Assembly: GCA_023446155.1 (NCBI GenBank)
Contig: JAEXIT010000011.1
Coordinates: forward strand, 42,451-106,450
From: Bacteroidota bacterium
GTDB taxonomy: Bacteria; Bacteroidota; Bacteroidia; Flavobacteriales; Flavobacteriaceae
Direction: 5' to 3'
Length of the DNA stretch: 64,000 bases
Part shown: in pieces, positions 26,980 through 36,539 of the stretch
Position numbering within the stretch: the stretch's first letter is position 1
Layout: each line of letters opens with the position of its first letter
The notes under the pieces: generated by a model
Databases searched by the model: none
Told to the model about the DNA's origin: nothing
What the model saw: the letters and a program-made list of their open reading frames with translations, nothing else
Made by a program: the position numbers and the translations under genes

Positions 26980-27267
26980 ATGCGGGGAATCAACACCAAG
27001 GAACATCAGGTTATCGTCGAAGCGTTTAAAAAATTTGAACAACTGGCCCGTATTTCGGCGCATACGTTATCGGTCGAAGAAGACCATAAAACCCGCCAGG
27101 GTGTGGAGGAATTACAAATGTTGCACCTGCGGTTCCGGAATCTGATAACGGAACTGGACGGTTGTACCAAACAGTATGAAGAAAAACGAAAAGCCGTACA
27201 AAGCGTGATGTATAAAAGTATTCGGAAAATGAACACCGAGCTAAAACGAAAGCATCACTACCGTTAA
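26980..27267 (+). CDS. Small helical hypothetical protein
   Basis: A 95-residue, highly charged, helical protein with no signal or span (MRGINTKEHQVIVEAFKKFEQLARISAHTLSVEEDHKTRQGVEELQMLHLRFRNLITELDGCTKQYEEKRKAVQSV). I know no family. It follows the S41 gene by 42 bases and ends before a good terminator, so it is probably the last gene of the receptor operon. Coding status rests on its length, codon use like the neighbours, and operon position. Confidence 0.55.
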   Translation: MRGINTKEHQVIVEAFKKFEQLARISAHTLSVEEDHKTRQGVEELQMLHLRFRNLITELDGCTKQYEEKRKAVQSVMYKSIRKMNTELKRKHHYR

Positions 27268-27323
27268 AATCGTATCAATACAATCTTTTTCATAAATTTC
27301 AGTAATAATTAGTTAGTTTTTGG

Positions 27324-27351
27324 AGCCGGTCTGTAGTGGGGCCGGCTTTTT
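27324..27351 (+). terminator. Terminator after receptor operon
   Basis: AGCCGG (27324-27329) pairs with CCGGCT, loop of about 12, then seven T. Confidence 0.75.
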
Positions 27352-27520
27352 TTGTGTTTTTCCGACGGTAATCGCTATCGTTTTGATATGAATTTCGCGA
27401 GGTCGAAACAAATGGTCCGGACTAATAGGGAGTTTGAACAGACAAGAATACTGGGAGATAGTTTGATATGCGTTAACTGTAATAAATTTAGGTTTACGAA
27501 TCATTTATAAGCAGTTAAAT

Positions 27521-28240
27521 ATGGTGAAAAAGTTAGTTTGTCTGCTTTGTATTTGTTGGGCTATTTCAGGTATGTCCATACAAGCACAAAGTAAGTTAAA
27601 AGTAGGATTGGATATGGGGTATACCTATAGTAACCTGAAAGCGAATCTGTCAAATTTAATAGAATCCAAATATAGAGGAGGCTATGGCTTTGGCGTGAAT
27701 GTCAGTGGTGAGTATACGTTTTGGAAATCACTGTTTCTAACATCGGGTGTTTCGTATCTGCAAAAAAAGTACACCTTTAAACGAACGGGAATATATTCCG
27801 GATGGTATACAAAATACCACAACGATTTCTTAAGTGTACCGTTGATGGTGGGCGGCTATATAGTGGAAGTGCCCAATGGGAAAAAGGGACTTTGGATTAA
27901 AGTAGCCGGAGGGATGTACGGATCCTATTGGATGCGTATGAAAAGATGCGAGCGCTATCCCGCTTTAAGTGAAGTTTCAGCAACAGATTACGGGACTGTT
28001 TACCGATTGGTGTCGGATACCTACGACTTTAAGAAAAATGAAAACATGCTGAATCGCTTTGGTTATGGTATGCAGGGGCAGTTGGGGCTGGGATATTCTT
28101 TTAGTAAGTTCAGTGTCTATGGAACCTATAATCAGCAGTATGGATTATCGGATATTTCTAAATCCAATCAAAATCAAAATCTAAAAAAAACAATTCGTTC
28201 TTATATGATTTCCGTTGGGACTTCGTATCGGTTTGATTAA
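27521..28240 (+). CDS. Outer-membrane beta-barrel (porin-family) protein
   Basis: A 239-residue exported protein with a signal peptide (about 1-23, CWAISGMSIQAQ) and alternating strands of a small outer-membrane barrel of the PorT/OmpW-like kind (KVGLDMGYTYSNLKANL ... GYGFGVNVSGEYTFWKSLFLTSGVSYLQKKYTF ... KKTIRSYMISVGTSYRFD). The aromatic end fits barrel proteins. It lies 26 bases before an S41-like lipoprotein gene and probably shares its transcript. Confidence 0.8.
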   Translation: MVKKLVCLLCICWAISGMSIQAQSKLKVGLDMGYTYSNLKANLSNLIESKYRGGYGFGVNVSGEYTFWKSLFLTSGVSYLQKKYTFKRTGIYSGWYTKYHNDFLSVPLMVGGYIVEVPNGKKGLWIKVAGGMYGSYWMRMKRCERYPALSEVSATDYGTVYRLVSDTYDFKKNENMLNRFGYGMQGQLGLGYSFSKFSVYGTYNQQYGLSDISKSNQNQNLKKTIRSYMISVGTSYRFD

Positions 28241-28266
28241 TTAAGGACTTTTAAATCTCGTTTAAA

Positions 28267-29961
28267 ATGCAAAGAAAATTTTTAAAAAATCTCGTTTTTG
28301 TTTTTGGATTATTATCGCTTGTGATGACCCTAAATTCCTGTGATTATGATGATAATATAGCAATCACGGAACCGACTCGCTATACTTATGATGATGTGAA
28401 ATCGTATGCCGATCTTTTTAAAGTGTTCTGGACGGTTATGGATCAGCGTTATAGTTGTTTTTATGAACAAAAAGAGCGAACCAATATGGACTGGGATGCC
28501 GTTTACAATGAATATTATCCCAAGTTCTCGGCCTTAAAAACGTTTGGTAGAAGTAGTGAAGATAATGAAGCAATTACTGCCGACAGAAATAAAGCCATTC
28601 AATATTTTGAAAGCATTATAAATCCTATTATCGACCGGCATTTTTTTGTGGCGGTTAATTTGCCTAAGGATAATAATGGTACTCGTGCAACTGAGAGTTT
28701 TTATGGGGGAATGGACAACCAAAAGGCTAATGTTTACAACTTTAAGGCGAAATTGGGTTATATCAAAAGATGGCTTTCAGATGATGCTGTAAAACAGACC
28801 TATAAGCATAATGTCAAAAATGATGAGGAATCCTTTACGTATGTAACCGGCAGCGTTAAGAATAATCCGGAAATCTATTATTTGACATATGATAAATTTG
28901 CGGTCAATTTTGCAGATTTGAAGCGCTATCTGAATCATGACTATTCCCTAAATTACAATACCGCTTTAAGTGTTTCTGATATCGAAAATCATCCCGTATT
29001 AAATGCGATTAGCGACAAAAAATTGAAAGACAAAATAAAAGAACTTTCAATTAAGGTATTAAGTCAGTGGGATTCCTTTAAAGCATCAGCCGAGTTGAAA
29101 ACCTTTCAGGCAGAGATCAGTAAGTTTATGGCTACCGAAGAGGTGTCGGATGTTTTAGTGCAGGCAGCTAAAAAATTAAAATCAAAAAAGCTGGCGGATT
29201 ATAATAATGTGTTACTGTATCATTCGGTTTTAACGACAGAAACAGAGCCTTATATTGAATGGTTTGTGTCCAGGATGAATCAGCATACCAATAAAGGAGA
29301 TGGTGTGAAAAACGTGAAAAAGGCAGCTTTGGCCATCATAGATAAGGCACCTTTCTATCAAAATTTTCTGAATCCGTTACATCAAGGAAAAATAAAAAAA
29401 CTTATTCTTGATTTAAGAGATAATGGCGGAGGATATGTTCTTGATTTTGATTTTTTTACAGGACGATTTGTGACTAAAAATACGGTATGGTCTTATGAAA
29501 GAACGAAAGAAGGTAATGGACGATTTGATTACACCCCTTGGGTTCCGCAAAAAACCAAACGGCATCCATTTGGAATACCTTCCGATATTCCGATTGCTGT
29601 TTTAACTGATAATGGAAGTGTTAGTATGTCGGAAGCAACCACATTACTAATCAAAAGTCAGGGGCCGCAAAATGTATCTATAGGCGACTATAGCTATGGA
29701 GGATTGGCAACCATAACGGATGATCCGGATGATTTTAATGGCGGAATGGTAGGGAAGGTAGCCAGCAACTGGTTTTATTTCTATATGCCGGTTTCAGCGG
29801 TAAAAGGCGCTAATGGAGAAATCGTAGAAGGTATAGGTATCAAACCGGATATTTATGTCGAACCACCAACAGACGCTGAGGTAGATCAGATGGAAGATGA
29901 TCCGGATACTTTTACTGATCGGGTAATGGAAGCAGCTGTAGATTATTTGTCATCAAAATAA
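28267..29961 (+). CDS. S41-like lipoprotein lacking the general-base lysine
   Basis: A 564-residue lipoprotein (LSLVMTLNSCDYDDN, Cys near 25). The S41 core is at about 375-500: KKLILDLRDNGGGYVLDFDFF, then DNGSVSMSEATTLLIKSQG with the nucleophile-position Ser at S453. Where active Tsp-type enzymes have Lys, 25 residues on, this protein has G478 in GDYSYGGLA. It may use a different dyad or be inactive. The insert between about 140 and 330 is unusually long. Base composition is more AT-rich than the neighbouring S41 gene. Confidence 0.85.
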   Translation: MQRKFLKNLVFVFGLLSLVMTLNSCDYDDNIAITEPTRYTYDDVKSYADLFKVFWTVMDQRYSCFYEQKERTNMDWDAVYNEYYPKFSALKTFGRSSEDNEAITADRNKAIQYFESIINPIIDRHFFVAVNLPKDNNGTRATESFYGGMDNQKANVYNFKAKLGYIKRWLSDDAVKQTYKHNVKNDEESFTYVTGSVKNNPEIYYLTYDKFAVNFADLKRYLNHDYSLNYNTALSVSDIENHPVLNAISDKKLKDKIKELSIKVLSQWDSFKASAELKTFQAEISKFMATEEVSDVLVQAAKKLKSKKLADYNNVLLYHSVLTTETEPYIEWFVSRMNQHTNKGDGVKNVKKAALAIIDKAPFYQNFLNPLHQGKIKKLILDLRDNGGGYVLDFDFFTGRFVTKNTVWSYERTKEGNGRFDYTPWVPQKTKRHPFGIPSDIPIAVLTDNGSVSMSEATTLLIKSQGPQNVSIGDYSYGGLATITDDPDDFNGGMVGKVASNWFYFYMPVSAVKGANGEIVEGIGIKPDIYVEPPTDAEVDQMEDDPDTFTDRVMEAAVDYLSSK

Positions 29962-30009
29962 AAATAGAATTTCTCTTTTTTCATTTTATTATTTTGTAAG
30001 CATTAATTA

Positions 30010-30038
30010 TTGTTTTACGATAATTAATTATATATTTG
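30010..30038 (+). promoter_or_regulatory. Bacteroidota promoter for DUF2975/XRE operon
   Basis: TTG (30010-30012), 18-base spacer, TATATTTG (30031-30038): a full match to the Bacteroidota -33/-7 pattern, 16 bases before the ATG at 30055. Confidence 0.75.
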
Positions 30039-30054
30039 CATAAAATAATTTAAA

Positions 30055-30573
30055 ATGAAAAAAGTGCGTTTACTCGCTACAGCCTTGTTTTATATAACCC
30101 GGGCAGCGGCAATTCCTTATTTGCTCACGGCTTTCTATTGTATTTTTTGTTTTGTATTCCAAACCGGAGGACTCGAATATACAGATAGCGGTGAGCATTT
30201 TGTTATTTATTATCCGTTTACCCAAACACGCTTTTTGTTGGGGGATAGCACCGGGTTTTATTATATTTTTGAAATGATCGCCCTTATTGGTTTATATGGT
30301 CTTTTTTTCTGGTTGTTAGGAAATGTTTTCGATGCATTCCGGCAACCTAAATTGTTTACGGAAAAAAGTGTAAAACGCCTGCGTCTTTTCTATATACTCA
30401 ATTTTACGGTGCCACTACCATTCCTGATTGCACATTTATGGTATTCCTATGAGGTAGCTGTATTGATCAGTCTTACATTTTTACATTTTGTGATCGGTAT
30501 TTTTGCCTATTTTATGGCTGCTATTTTCGAGCAGGGGCTTAACTTGCAAACCGAACAGGACTTATATATATAA
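30055..30573 (+). CDS. DUF2975 membrane protein
   Basis: A 172-residue inner-membrane protein with four spans (about 12-38, 70-95, 112-130, 137-160). The FDAFRQPKLFTEKSVKRLRLFYIL stretch is the DUF2975 signature. Such genes nearly always precede a YozG-type Cro/C1 regulator, as here (2 bases apart), which suggests the pair is a membrane-linked sensing unit. It heads a run that also includes an ABC transporter 90 bases later. Confidence 0.88.
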   Translation: MKKVRLLATALFYITRAAAIPYLLTAFYCIFCFVFQTGGLEYTDSGEHFVIYYPFTQTRFLLGDSTGFYYIFEMIALIGLYGLFFWLLGNVFDAFRQPKLFTEKSVKRLRLFYILNFTVPLPFLIAHLWYSYEVAVLISLTFLHFVIGIFAYFMAAIFEQGLNLQTEQDLYI

Positions 30574-30575
30574 CC

Positions 30576-30782
30576 ATGCCTATTATTGTAAATATTGATG
30601 TGATGCTTGCCAAACGAAAAATGCAAAGCAAAGAATTGGCCGAAATCTTGGGGATTACACAAGCCAATTTGTCCATTTTAAAAACAGGAAAGGCTAAAGG
30701 TTTCCGTTTTGAAACGCTGGAGGCAATCTGTAAGGCACTCGAATGCCAACCGGGCGATATATTGGAATTCAGGGAAGAGTAA
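30576..30782 (+). CDS. YozG-like XRE-family transcriptional regulator
   Basis: A 68-residue single-domain Cro/C1 protein (MPIIVNIDVMLAKRKMQSKELAEILGITQANLSILKTGKAKGFRFETLEAICKALECQPGDILEF), the helix-turn-helix covering nearly its whole length. It is coupled to the DUF2975 gene. The likely role is repression of its own promoter and possibly of the downstream ABC transporter. Confidence 0.92.
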   Translation: MPIIVNIDVMLAKRKMQSKELAEILGITQANLSILKTGKAKGFRFETLEAICKALECQPGDILEFREE

Positions 30783-30875
30783 CAGCAATCTACATATAAA
30801 AAAAAGACACCTGCAAAGGTGCAGGATCACTATTGCCTGAACATAACGAAAATCATCAATCAAAATCAATTCAAA

Positions 30876-31751
30876 ATGAACAGTTTACAAATCAACAATC
30901 TGAGTAAGCAGTACCGGAATGGAACACAGGCCATGCAAGGTATTTCGCTTGAAATTGGCAACGGGATATTTGGCCTTTTAGGACCAAATGGTGCTGGAAA
31001 ATCAACTTTAATGAAAACGATTGCCGGTTTGCAACAACCCGATAGTGGTACGTTGCTTTTCAATGGGGTCGATATCGTGACCAATCCCGTTTATATCAAA
31101 AAAATGTTGGGCTATTTACCACAGGATTTCGGAGTGTATCCCAAAATTAGTGCGTATGATCTTCTGAATCATCTTGCTGTTTTAAAGGGAGTTATCGATA
31201 AAAAGGCCCGAAAAGAGCAGATACTGGCTTTGTTGGAAAAAACGAATTTGCTGACGAGTAAAAATAAAGCGGTCAGCACTTTTTCCGGTGGAATGCGACA
31301 GCGGTTTGGTGTGGCGCAGGCTTTATTGGGCGATCCGCGAATTATAATTGTCGATGAACCCACTGCCGGCCTGGATCCGGAAGAGCGACACCGTTTTAAT
31401 ACGTTGCTTAGCGAAATAGGGGAGCAGGTTATTGTGATCTTGTCGACACATTTGGTGGAGGATGTCCGAAACCTATGTACGCAAATGGCGATTATTGATA
31501 ACGGAAAGCTAAAAGCCAATGGTAATCCGGATACGTTTATCCGACAATTAAAAGGACGTTTGTGGTACAAAACGATCGATAAAAAGGAGCTGCAACTTTA
31601 CCGGGAAAAATATGAGGTGATCTCGGAACGGTTTTTTGCGGGAAAACAATCCGTAACTATTTTTTCAGAAGCCAATCCCGGAGATGGGTTTATAATTAAA
31701 ACCGCCAACTTGGAAGATGTTTATTTCTACCAACTGTCAAAAAAAGCGTAA
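30876..31751 (+). CDS. ABC transporter ATP-binding protein
   Basis: A 291-residue ATPase starting at the ATG at 30876 (MNSLQINNLSKQYRNGTQAM). Walker A GPNGAGKST (about 38-46), Q-loop LPQD, signature FSGGMRQRFG, Walker B IIIVDEPTAGLDPEER and the H-switch STHL are all intact. The C-terminal third resembles ABC-2 type ATPases that pair with permeases. The next gene begins 1 base after its stop and supplies the membrane domain, here joined to a peptidase. Confidence 0.95.
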   Translation: MNSLQINNLSKQYRNGTQAMQGISLEIGNGIFGLLGPNGAGKSTLMKTIAGLQQPDSGTLLFNGVDIVTNPVYIKKMLGYLPQDFGVYPKISAYDLLNHLAVLKGVIDKKARKEQILALLEKTNLLTSKNKAVSTFSGGMRQRFGVAQALLGDPRIIIVDEPTAGLDPEERHRFNTLLSEIGEQVIVILSTHLVEDVRNLCTQMAIIDNGKLKANGNPDTFIRQLKGRLWYKTIDKKELQLYREKYEVISERFFAGKQSVTIFSEANPGDGFIIKTANLEDVYFYQLSKKA

Positions 31752-31752
31752 T

Positions 31753-34700
31753 ATGTATACCGAGATTTTGAAATTCGATTGGATTTTTTTCGCCCGGAAA
31801 AAGTCCTTTTTGCTATTGCTGTTGTTTTTCTTGAGTTTTGGCATTTTTACAGCTGTAGCAGCCAATTTTCCATTCCCGGAAACCTATAAAAATGCGCCTT
31901 ATATAGTTACGTATGTAATTGGAGTTATGTCGTTGATCAACATATTTACAGTGAGTCTGTTGGCAGCACAAGGATTATTGCGGGAAAGAGATTCGCAATT
32001 CGATGGGATATTATATGCAACACCCATACGAAAACGCGATTATCTGAGTAGCCGTTTTATAACGATTTTTGGAATAACCGCGTTAACCTTTGCTTTGTAT
32101 GTGATAGGATTATTTATCGGACATCAGTTGTTTCGGGATCATCCAGGGGAATATATGAATACGGGAATCGGAACGTATGTATACGCTTTTGTGGTTCTCG
32201 CGTTGCCAAATATCCTCTTTTGTACCGGGGCGATTTGTAGTATTGGGGTGCTGACAAAAAATAAGATTCTGATCTATATCTCCGGCTTGTTTATCTATTT
32301 CCTGTATTGGGGAATTGCAATGTTTGCCAATTCGCCTTTACTGGCCAATGCGTCTCCGGTTTCAGACAAAACAATGAAAATTATGGCCCGGATAGATCCT
32401 TTTGGATTATCGGCCTTTTTTGAGCAAACCCTGTATTGGTCGGCTTTACAAAGAAATCAGGAGTTAATCGGATTAAAAGGTGATTTTTTGTGGAATCGGT
32501 TGTTGTTTCTAACGATAGCCATCGCAATGGTATGTTGGGCCTATCGGCATTTTTCCTTTGGTGTCGGAAAACAAAAAGCGGAGAAAGTAAAGAATTCGGA
32601 TATTACAAAAGGGAATATTCCTTACCGATCGGTTCCAACAGTAATAAAAGGGTGGTGTTATTCGATTACGACCTGGTTTAGTTTGGTCAAAATGGATCTG
32701 AAAGCGGTGTTTAAAACAGGTCCGATCTGGATTATGTTGGCGGGATGGTCTTTTTTTCTGGCTATGGAAATTGCAGGAAATATCAATGCAGGCGTTCGAT
32801 TACCAGAGCGTTTTGCGACAACAGATTTAATGGTTACGGATATATTGAAATTATTCCCGGTGATCGGCTTGCTGATTGTACTATTTTACGGAAGTGAAAT
32901 ATACTGGCGTAGTCATAGTTGTCGGTTTGATGCTCTGGAAAAAACCTGTCCGGTATCCAATAGCACAGTGTTGTTGTCGAAGTGGACGGTTCTTTTGTTG
33001 GTACCGCTTTTATTGATCGCAGCCAGTATACTAACAGGAGTGGTGTTCCAATGGATACATCGCGATGCGCCAATTGATTGGAGTTTGTATATAGCCCTTT
33101 TTTATCTGATTGGATGGCCTTTGATGTTGTGTGCCGCTTTTGTGATTTGTATACAGTCGGTAAGCCCCAATCGCTATATGGGATTGGTCATTTCGTCCTT
33201 GGTCTTATTACTGACGAATACATCTTTGGGCGGAATGTTTGGGTTGACACATCCGCTATGGCGTTTTGCTAATGCCTATCAGGGAAACTATAGCGAGATG
33301 AGTGGTTTTGATCTTTTTTTACAGGGGTTTCATGTCAAAATGTTGTTTTGGACGAGCGTAGTAGCCTTACTGTTTACAGCAATGACAGGACGTTTTAAAA
33401 ACTGGAAAAGACAACATTACGGAATTGCAACACTGAGTCTTGTGGTGGCGATTTGGTCGGGGTATCTGATGACAACAGAAATAGTGGTTTTGAAAAAGGA
33501 CGACCGCAATAATTGGAAACAGGAATACGAGACCCGCTATAAAAAATACGAAACTCTTTTACAACCCGTTATTACTGATGTAAATGTCCATGTGGAATTG
33601 TTCCCGGAGCAAAATACCTATACGGTTTCGGGTGTATATACCCTACAAAATACCAGTTCCAAGGCTATTGATTCCCTATTGGTGTATACGAATAAAGACC
33701 TGGAATGGTCGGGATTGACCATTCCTAATGCTAAATTGCTGATGAAAGATGCCGAATATGGGCACTCCTGGTTCCGTTTAGACCATTCATTACAACCTGG
33801 TGAAAAAAGTCAGATGAATTTTCGTTTTCGCTATGCAGCCTCTCCGTTTACTGATTTTATGCGGTTTAATACGATTTTGCACAACGGGACATTTATCCGG
33901 ATTAGTAATTTTTTTCCGGGATTCGGTTACCAATCGGATAATGGAATCGATGATCCGAAAGAACGTAAAAGACGCAGAATGGCACCTGCTACACTTGTAA
34001 AATCACTGGAAGAAAAGGCAACTGCAGTTTCCGCTTTTATCAATCTGGAAATGACTCTTGGGACGGCGTCCGATCAAACTGCTATTGGTATCGGGGAGCT
34101 ACAAAAAACATGGCAAAAAAATAATCGGAACTATTTTCAATATCGTACGGAAGCACCGATTCCCTTTCGTTTTGCTATAGCATCGGCACGTTATGCGATT
34201 AAAAAACTTAAACATAAAGGTATTGCGATTGAAGTGTATTATCATCCGGAACATCATAAAAACATTGATCATCTTATAAATAATGCCCAACTGACATTGG
34301 ATTACTGCCAACAAAATTTTAGTCGGTATCCTTATAAAACGTTGCGTTTTGCCGAAATAGCCTCTTTTAGTAAAGGGTTTGCAGGAACCGCCTATCCGAC
34401 CAGTTTTTTTATAAATGAGACATTCGGATTCCGGAACAAAGTGGAACAGAATCCGGAGAAGGATATCCTTAATGAAATGGTAAGTCACGAATTGTCACAT
34501 ACCTGGTGGGGTAATGCGACACTCGATCCAGAATATCAGGAGGGAAGTAAAATGCTCACCGAAACACTGGCAATGTATACCGAATTAATGCTTTATAAAA
34601 AGGTATATGGTACAAAAAATATCCTATCGCGCATACAAGTACACCAGGATTTGTACCTCAGTGGTCGTTCGTTTGCTACCGAAGAGCCTTTGTATCGCGC

Positions 34701-35238
34701 TCATCCGGACAAATCGTACCTCTGTTATGATAAGGGGATGGTGGTAATGTACCAATTAGAACAATTGATAGGGGAGAAACAGATCAATAGGGCACTTCGG
34801 AGTCTTTTAAAACAATACGCCTATCCGAATCGGCCACCAACCGCAGAAGATTTGATACGGGAATTTTATAACGTTAGTGATCCGGCGACACATCGCAAAA
34901 TTGATGAGTTATTTAAAATGATCATTATATATGAATTGGAATTTCGTACTATAAATTGTCGGAAAAATGCAAGTGGCGAATATGATCTTAGTGTGCAGAT
35001 TTCCGCTATTAAATATAAAGAAGACGGTAACGGGAACCGGAAGGTAATGGTGTTTGAGGAACCGGTTGCAATGGCTATAACCGATAGCGATGGGACGACC
35101 AAAACGGTGGTTGTTACTCCCGAACAATTAAAAGAATACCGATTGAGATGTAGGCAAAAACCAATTGCAGTGGAATTGGATCCGAATAGATTGTTGTTGG
35201 AAACAAATGTAGAAAACAATCGAAAAACAATTCCGTAA
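31753..35238 (+). CDS. ABC-2 permease fused to M1-family aminopeptidase
   Basis: An 1161-residue protein from the ATG at 31753. Residues about 1-580 carry about twelve membrane helices of two ABC-2 permease halves (SFLLLLLFFLSFGIFTAV ... LLIVLFYGSEIYWRS ... VLLLTNTSLGGMFGL). The C-terminal half is an M1 peptidase: HELSH (H912, E913, H916) with WWG following and a third ligand Glu near 937. The usual GAMEN loop reads KGFAGTAYPTSFF. This fusion occurs in other Bacteroidota, next to the matching ATPase as here. Peptide release coupled to transport is a guess. Confidence 0.93.
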   Translation: MYTEILKFDWIFFARKKSFLLLLLFFLSFGIFTAVAANFPFPETYKNAPYIVTYVIGVMSLINIFTVSLLAAQGLLRERDSQFDGILYATPIRKRDYLSSRFITIFGITALTFALYVIGLFIGHQLFRDHPGEYMNTGIGTYVYAFVVLALPNILFCTGAICSIGVLTKNKILIYISGLFIYFLYWGIAMFANSPLLANASPVSDKTMKIMARIDPFGLSAFFEQTLYWSALQRNQELIGLKGDFLWNRLLFLTIAIAMVCWAYRHFSFGVGKQKAEKVKNSDITKGNIPYRSVPTVIKGWCYSITTWFSLVKMDLKAVFKTGPIWIMLAGWSFFLAMEIAGNINAGVRLPERFATTDLMVTDILKLFPVIGLLIVLFYGSEIYWRSHSCRFDALEKTCPVSNSTVLLSKWTVLLLVPLLLIAASILTGVVFQWIHRDAPIDWSLYIALFYLIGWPLMLCAAFVICIQSVSPNRYMGLVISSLVLLLTNTSLGGMFGLTHPLWRFANAYQGNYSEMSGFDLFLQGFHVKMLFWTSVVALLFTAMTGRFKNWKRQHYGIATLSLVVAIWSGYLMTTEIVVLKKDDRNNWKQEYETRYKKYETLLQPVITDVNVHVELFPEQNTYTVSGVYTLQNTSSKAIDSLLVYTNKDLEWSGLTIPNAKLLMKDAEYGHSWFRLDHSLQPGEKSQMNFRFRYAASPFTDFMRFNTILHNGTFIRISNFFPGFGYQSDNGIDDPKERKRRRMAPATLVKSLEEKATAVSAFINLEMTLGTASDQTAIGIGELQKTWQKNNRNYFQYRTEAPIPFRFAIASARYAIKKLKHKGIAIEVYYHPEHHKNIDHLINNAQLTLDYCQQNFSRYPYKTLRFAEIASFSKGFAGTAYPTSFFINETFGFRNKVEQNPEKDILNEMVSHELSHTWWGNATLDPEYQEGSKMLTETLAMYTELMLYKKVYGTKNILSRIQVHQDLYLSGRSFATEEPLYRAHPDKSYLCYDKGMVVMYQLEQLIGEKQINRALRSLLKQYAYPNRPPTAEDLIREFYNVSDPATHRKIDELFKMIIIYELEFRTINCRKNASGEYDLSVQISAIKYKEDGNGNRKVMVFEEPVAMAITDSDGTTKTVVVTPEQLKEYRLRCRQKPIAVELDPNRLLLETNVENNRKTIP

Positions 35239-35254
35239 TAGTATTGTAATAAAA

Positions 35255-35284
35255 AAAGGATGGAAAATTTTCCATCCTTTTTGC
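35255..35284. terminator. Perfect 26-bp palindromic terminator
   Basis: AAAGGATGGAAAA (35255-35267) is followed directly by its complement TTTTCCATCCTTT (35268-35280), then TT. It lies between the convergent permease-peptidase and alcohol dehydrogenase genes and can serve both. Confidence 0.85.
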
Positions 35285-35292
35285 TTTTTGGC

Positions 35293-36354
35293 TTATGCGT
35301 TTTTCAAGGAAGCCATATCAATTACAAAACGGTAGCGTACATCGCTTTTTAGCATGCGCTCGTAAGCTTCGTTGATATCCTGCATTTTGATGATCTCAAT
35401 ATCGGAAGTGATGTTGTGTTTTCCGCAGAAATCCAGTAATTCCTGTGTTTCGGCGATGCCTCCAATAACCGAACCGGCTACTGATTTTCGACCCAGAATC
35501 ATCGGAACAGTGTTTAGCATCGGCTCCAGATTTCCAAGATAACCAACCAATACAATGGTTCCGTTGATCGTCAGACTTGGGATATAATGGTTGACATCAT
35601 GAACATAAGGAACGGTATCGATGATCAAATCAAATTTTCCTTTTACGGTATCCATTTGTGCGTCATCTGTTGAAATGATCACCTCATCGGCGCCCAAGGC
35701 AAAAGCGTCATTTTCTTTTTTCGGAGATCGGGAGAATAAGGTTACATGTGCTCCTAATCCTTTTGCCAGTTTAATCGCCATATGTCCTAATCCACCCAAA
35801 CCAACTACTGCTACTTTGCTGTCTTTTCCGACTTTCCAGTGACGTAATGGAGACCATGTGGTGATTCCGGCACAAAGTAATGGCGCGGTGGCAGCAAGAT
35901 CCAGATTTTCAGGTACTTTTAGTACAAAATGTTCAGCAACGACAACTTTTTCGGAATAACCACCATAGGTACGTAAATCAAGGTGCTTGTCGGGGCTGTT
36001 ATAGGTTCCGGTAAATCCCGGGATACAATATTGCTCCAGATCATTTTTACAGTGTTCACATTCCCGGCAGGAGTCTACCATACAACCTACAGCTGCCAGG
36101 TCGCCAACCTTAAATTTGGTTACGGCACTGCCCACTTTTGTAATTTTACCTACGATTTCATGCCCGGGCACAACCGGATAAACCGAACCTCCCCAATCGT
36201 TACGCGCAGTGTGTAAATCGGAGTGACAAACACCACAGTACAAAATGTCGATTTCCACATCGTTGGGCGTCGCCTCTCTTCGCGGAATTGTTAATTGTTC
36301 CAGGTCGGCTTCGATAGCATGAGTACCGTATGCCTTTACATTAAATTTTTCCAT
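35293..36354 (-). CDS. Zinc-dependent NAD(P)-linked alcohol dehydrogenase (YahK-like)
   Basis: A 353-residue cytoplasmic medium-chain dehydrogenase. Catalytic zinc ligands sit in CGVCHSDLH and PGHE; the structural zinc Cys4 is in CRECEHCKNDLEQYC; the Rossmann loop is VGLGGLGHMAIKLAKGLGA. The whole resembles the YahK/AdhA branch, which reduces aldehydes with NADPH. It is divergent from an AraC-type gene across about 185 bases, which is probably its regulator. Confidence 0.93.
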   Translation of the reverse strand: MEKFNVKAYGTHAIEADLEQLTIPRREATPNDVEIDILYCGVCHSDLHTARNDWGGSVYPVVPGHEIVGKITKVGSAVTKFKVGDLAAVGCMVDSCRECEHCKNDLEQYCIPGFTGTYNSPDKHLDLRTYGGYSEKVVVAEHFVLKVPENLDLAATAPLLCAGITTWSPLRHWKVGKDSKVAVVGLGGLGHMAIKLAKGLGAHVTLFSRSPKKENDAFALGADEVIISTDDAQMDTVKGKFDLIIDTVPYVHDVNHYIPSLTINGTIVLVGYLGNLEPMLNTVPMILGRKSVAGSVIGGIAETQELLDFCGKHNITSDIEIIKMQDINEAYERMLKSDVRYRFVIDMASLKNA

Positions 36355-36512
36355 AGTGATTTTTAGTTTTTATGTGATTTGTTTTGTGATACGATTATGA
36401 ACCGTGCAAAATTCCAATCTATTTTTAAACCGGGGCGTATATGAATTACAGAATTACCTACCAATATCACTGATTCTAATAATGGGATGGTACATACAAT
36501 AAAATTATGCAA

Positions 36513-36520
36513 TAACTTTG
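36513..36520 (+). promoter_or_regulatory. Probable -7 box of AraC gene
   Basis: TAACTTTG fits TAnnTTTG, 20 bases before the ATG at 36540. Confidence 0.45.
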
Positions 36521-36539
36521 ATTTTCGAAATAAGGAACC

